From Streptosporangiaceae bacterium (GTDB lineage Bacteria > Actinomycetota > Actinomycetes > Streptosporangiales > Streptosporangiaceae), in contig JASHOI010000745.1 of assembly GCA_030041195.1 (NCBI GenBank), forward strand, positions 1 through 5,366: a stretch of 5,366 nucleotides of DNA, written 5' to 3'. Within the stretch, counting starts at the first letter, position 1; each line of letters starts with the position of its first letter. This document shows positions 5,119 to 5,366 of the stretch, in pieces. The notes below the pieces were generated by a model. The model was given only the letters and a program-made list of their open reading frames with translations. It did not search any database and had not been told where the DNA came from. The position numbers and the translations under genes were made by a program.

Positions 5119-5366
5119 GGGCGGTCCGGACCGCGCTGCGCGGCGGGCTGGCCAACAGGCGCGTGCAGACGCTGGTCATCGGGCTGGTGCTGCTGGCCTC
5201 CACCGCGGCCTCGACGCTGGCGGCCGGGTTGCTCGTGGACTCGGACGCCCCGTTCGATCACGCGTTCGCGGCGCAGCGCGGCGCGGATGCCGCGGTCACC
5301 GTCGCCGCGCCGCGGGTACCGGCCGCGGAGCTGGCCGCGACCGCGCGGCTGGCCGGCGTGACGGCG
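5115..5366 (+). CDS. MacB/FtsX-like ABC transporter permease (3' partial)
   Basis: ATG 5115 overlaps the ATPase stop as ATGA, and the frame stays open to the right edge, giving 84 residues. The protein begins MRAVRTALRGGLANRRVQTL, a basic amphipathic lead, then one transmembrane segment at about 18-41 (rich in Leu, Val and Ala), then an extracytoplasmic start VDSDAPFDHAFAAQRGADAAVTV. This is the usual beginning of actinobacterial FtsX-like permeases of MacB type: TM1 followed by a large MacB_PCD-style external domain. Such proteins are commonly several hundred residues long, sometimes with duplicated domains, so most of the gene is missing here. It should form the membrane channel-like or mechanotransmitting part paired with the preceding ATPase. 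The overlap implies coupled translation and a fixed ratio. Confidence 0.88.
   Translation, partial: MRAVRTALRGGLANRRVQTLVIGLVLLASTAASTLAAGLLVDSDAPFDHAFAAQRGADAAVTVAAPRVPAAELAATARLAGVTA

Overview
The window is G+C rich (about 70% by eye), with GTG starts, stop/start overlaps and protein families typical of a high-GC actinomycete (Actinomycetota). That placement is inference from composition and family style; nothing here names a genus. All recognisable genes lie on the + strand. There is no RNA gene, CRISPR array, insertion sequence or prophage gene that I can see.

Left block (1-2024) is the 3' end of a branched-chain amino acid type (Liv/HAAT) ABC importer operon. It holds an ATPase of LivG type whose start lies left of the window, then a lipoprotein solute-binding protein 11 bases after the ATPase stop codon. 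The permeases and a LivF partner would have to lie further left. The block is closed by a strong stem-loop with a GCAA tetraloop (2042-2080), the best transcription terminator candidate in the window. Two smaller perfect hairpins follow it in the 168-base gap.

Right block (2193-5366, running off the right edge) is a second co-directional unit: an OmpR-family response regulator, a sensor histidine kinase (start overlaps the previous stop as GTGA), a small lipoprotein with its own good Shine-Dalgarno, a MacB/LolD-type ABC ATPase, and the first 84 codons of a MacB/FtsX-like permease (start overlaps the previous stop as ATGA). The tight spacing suggests one operon: a two-component system that probably controls, or is informed by, the ABC exporter-like or envelope transporter behind it, with the small surface lipoprotein as an accessory part. 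The trigger and the transported substrate cannot be read from the sequence.

Points most worth a second look are the small Cys-containing lipoprotein between the sensor and the transporter, the LivG-type ATPase whose ABC signature is degenerate although its other catalytic motifs are intact, the six extra cysteines in the solute-binding protein, and the three-hairpin intergenic region.
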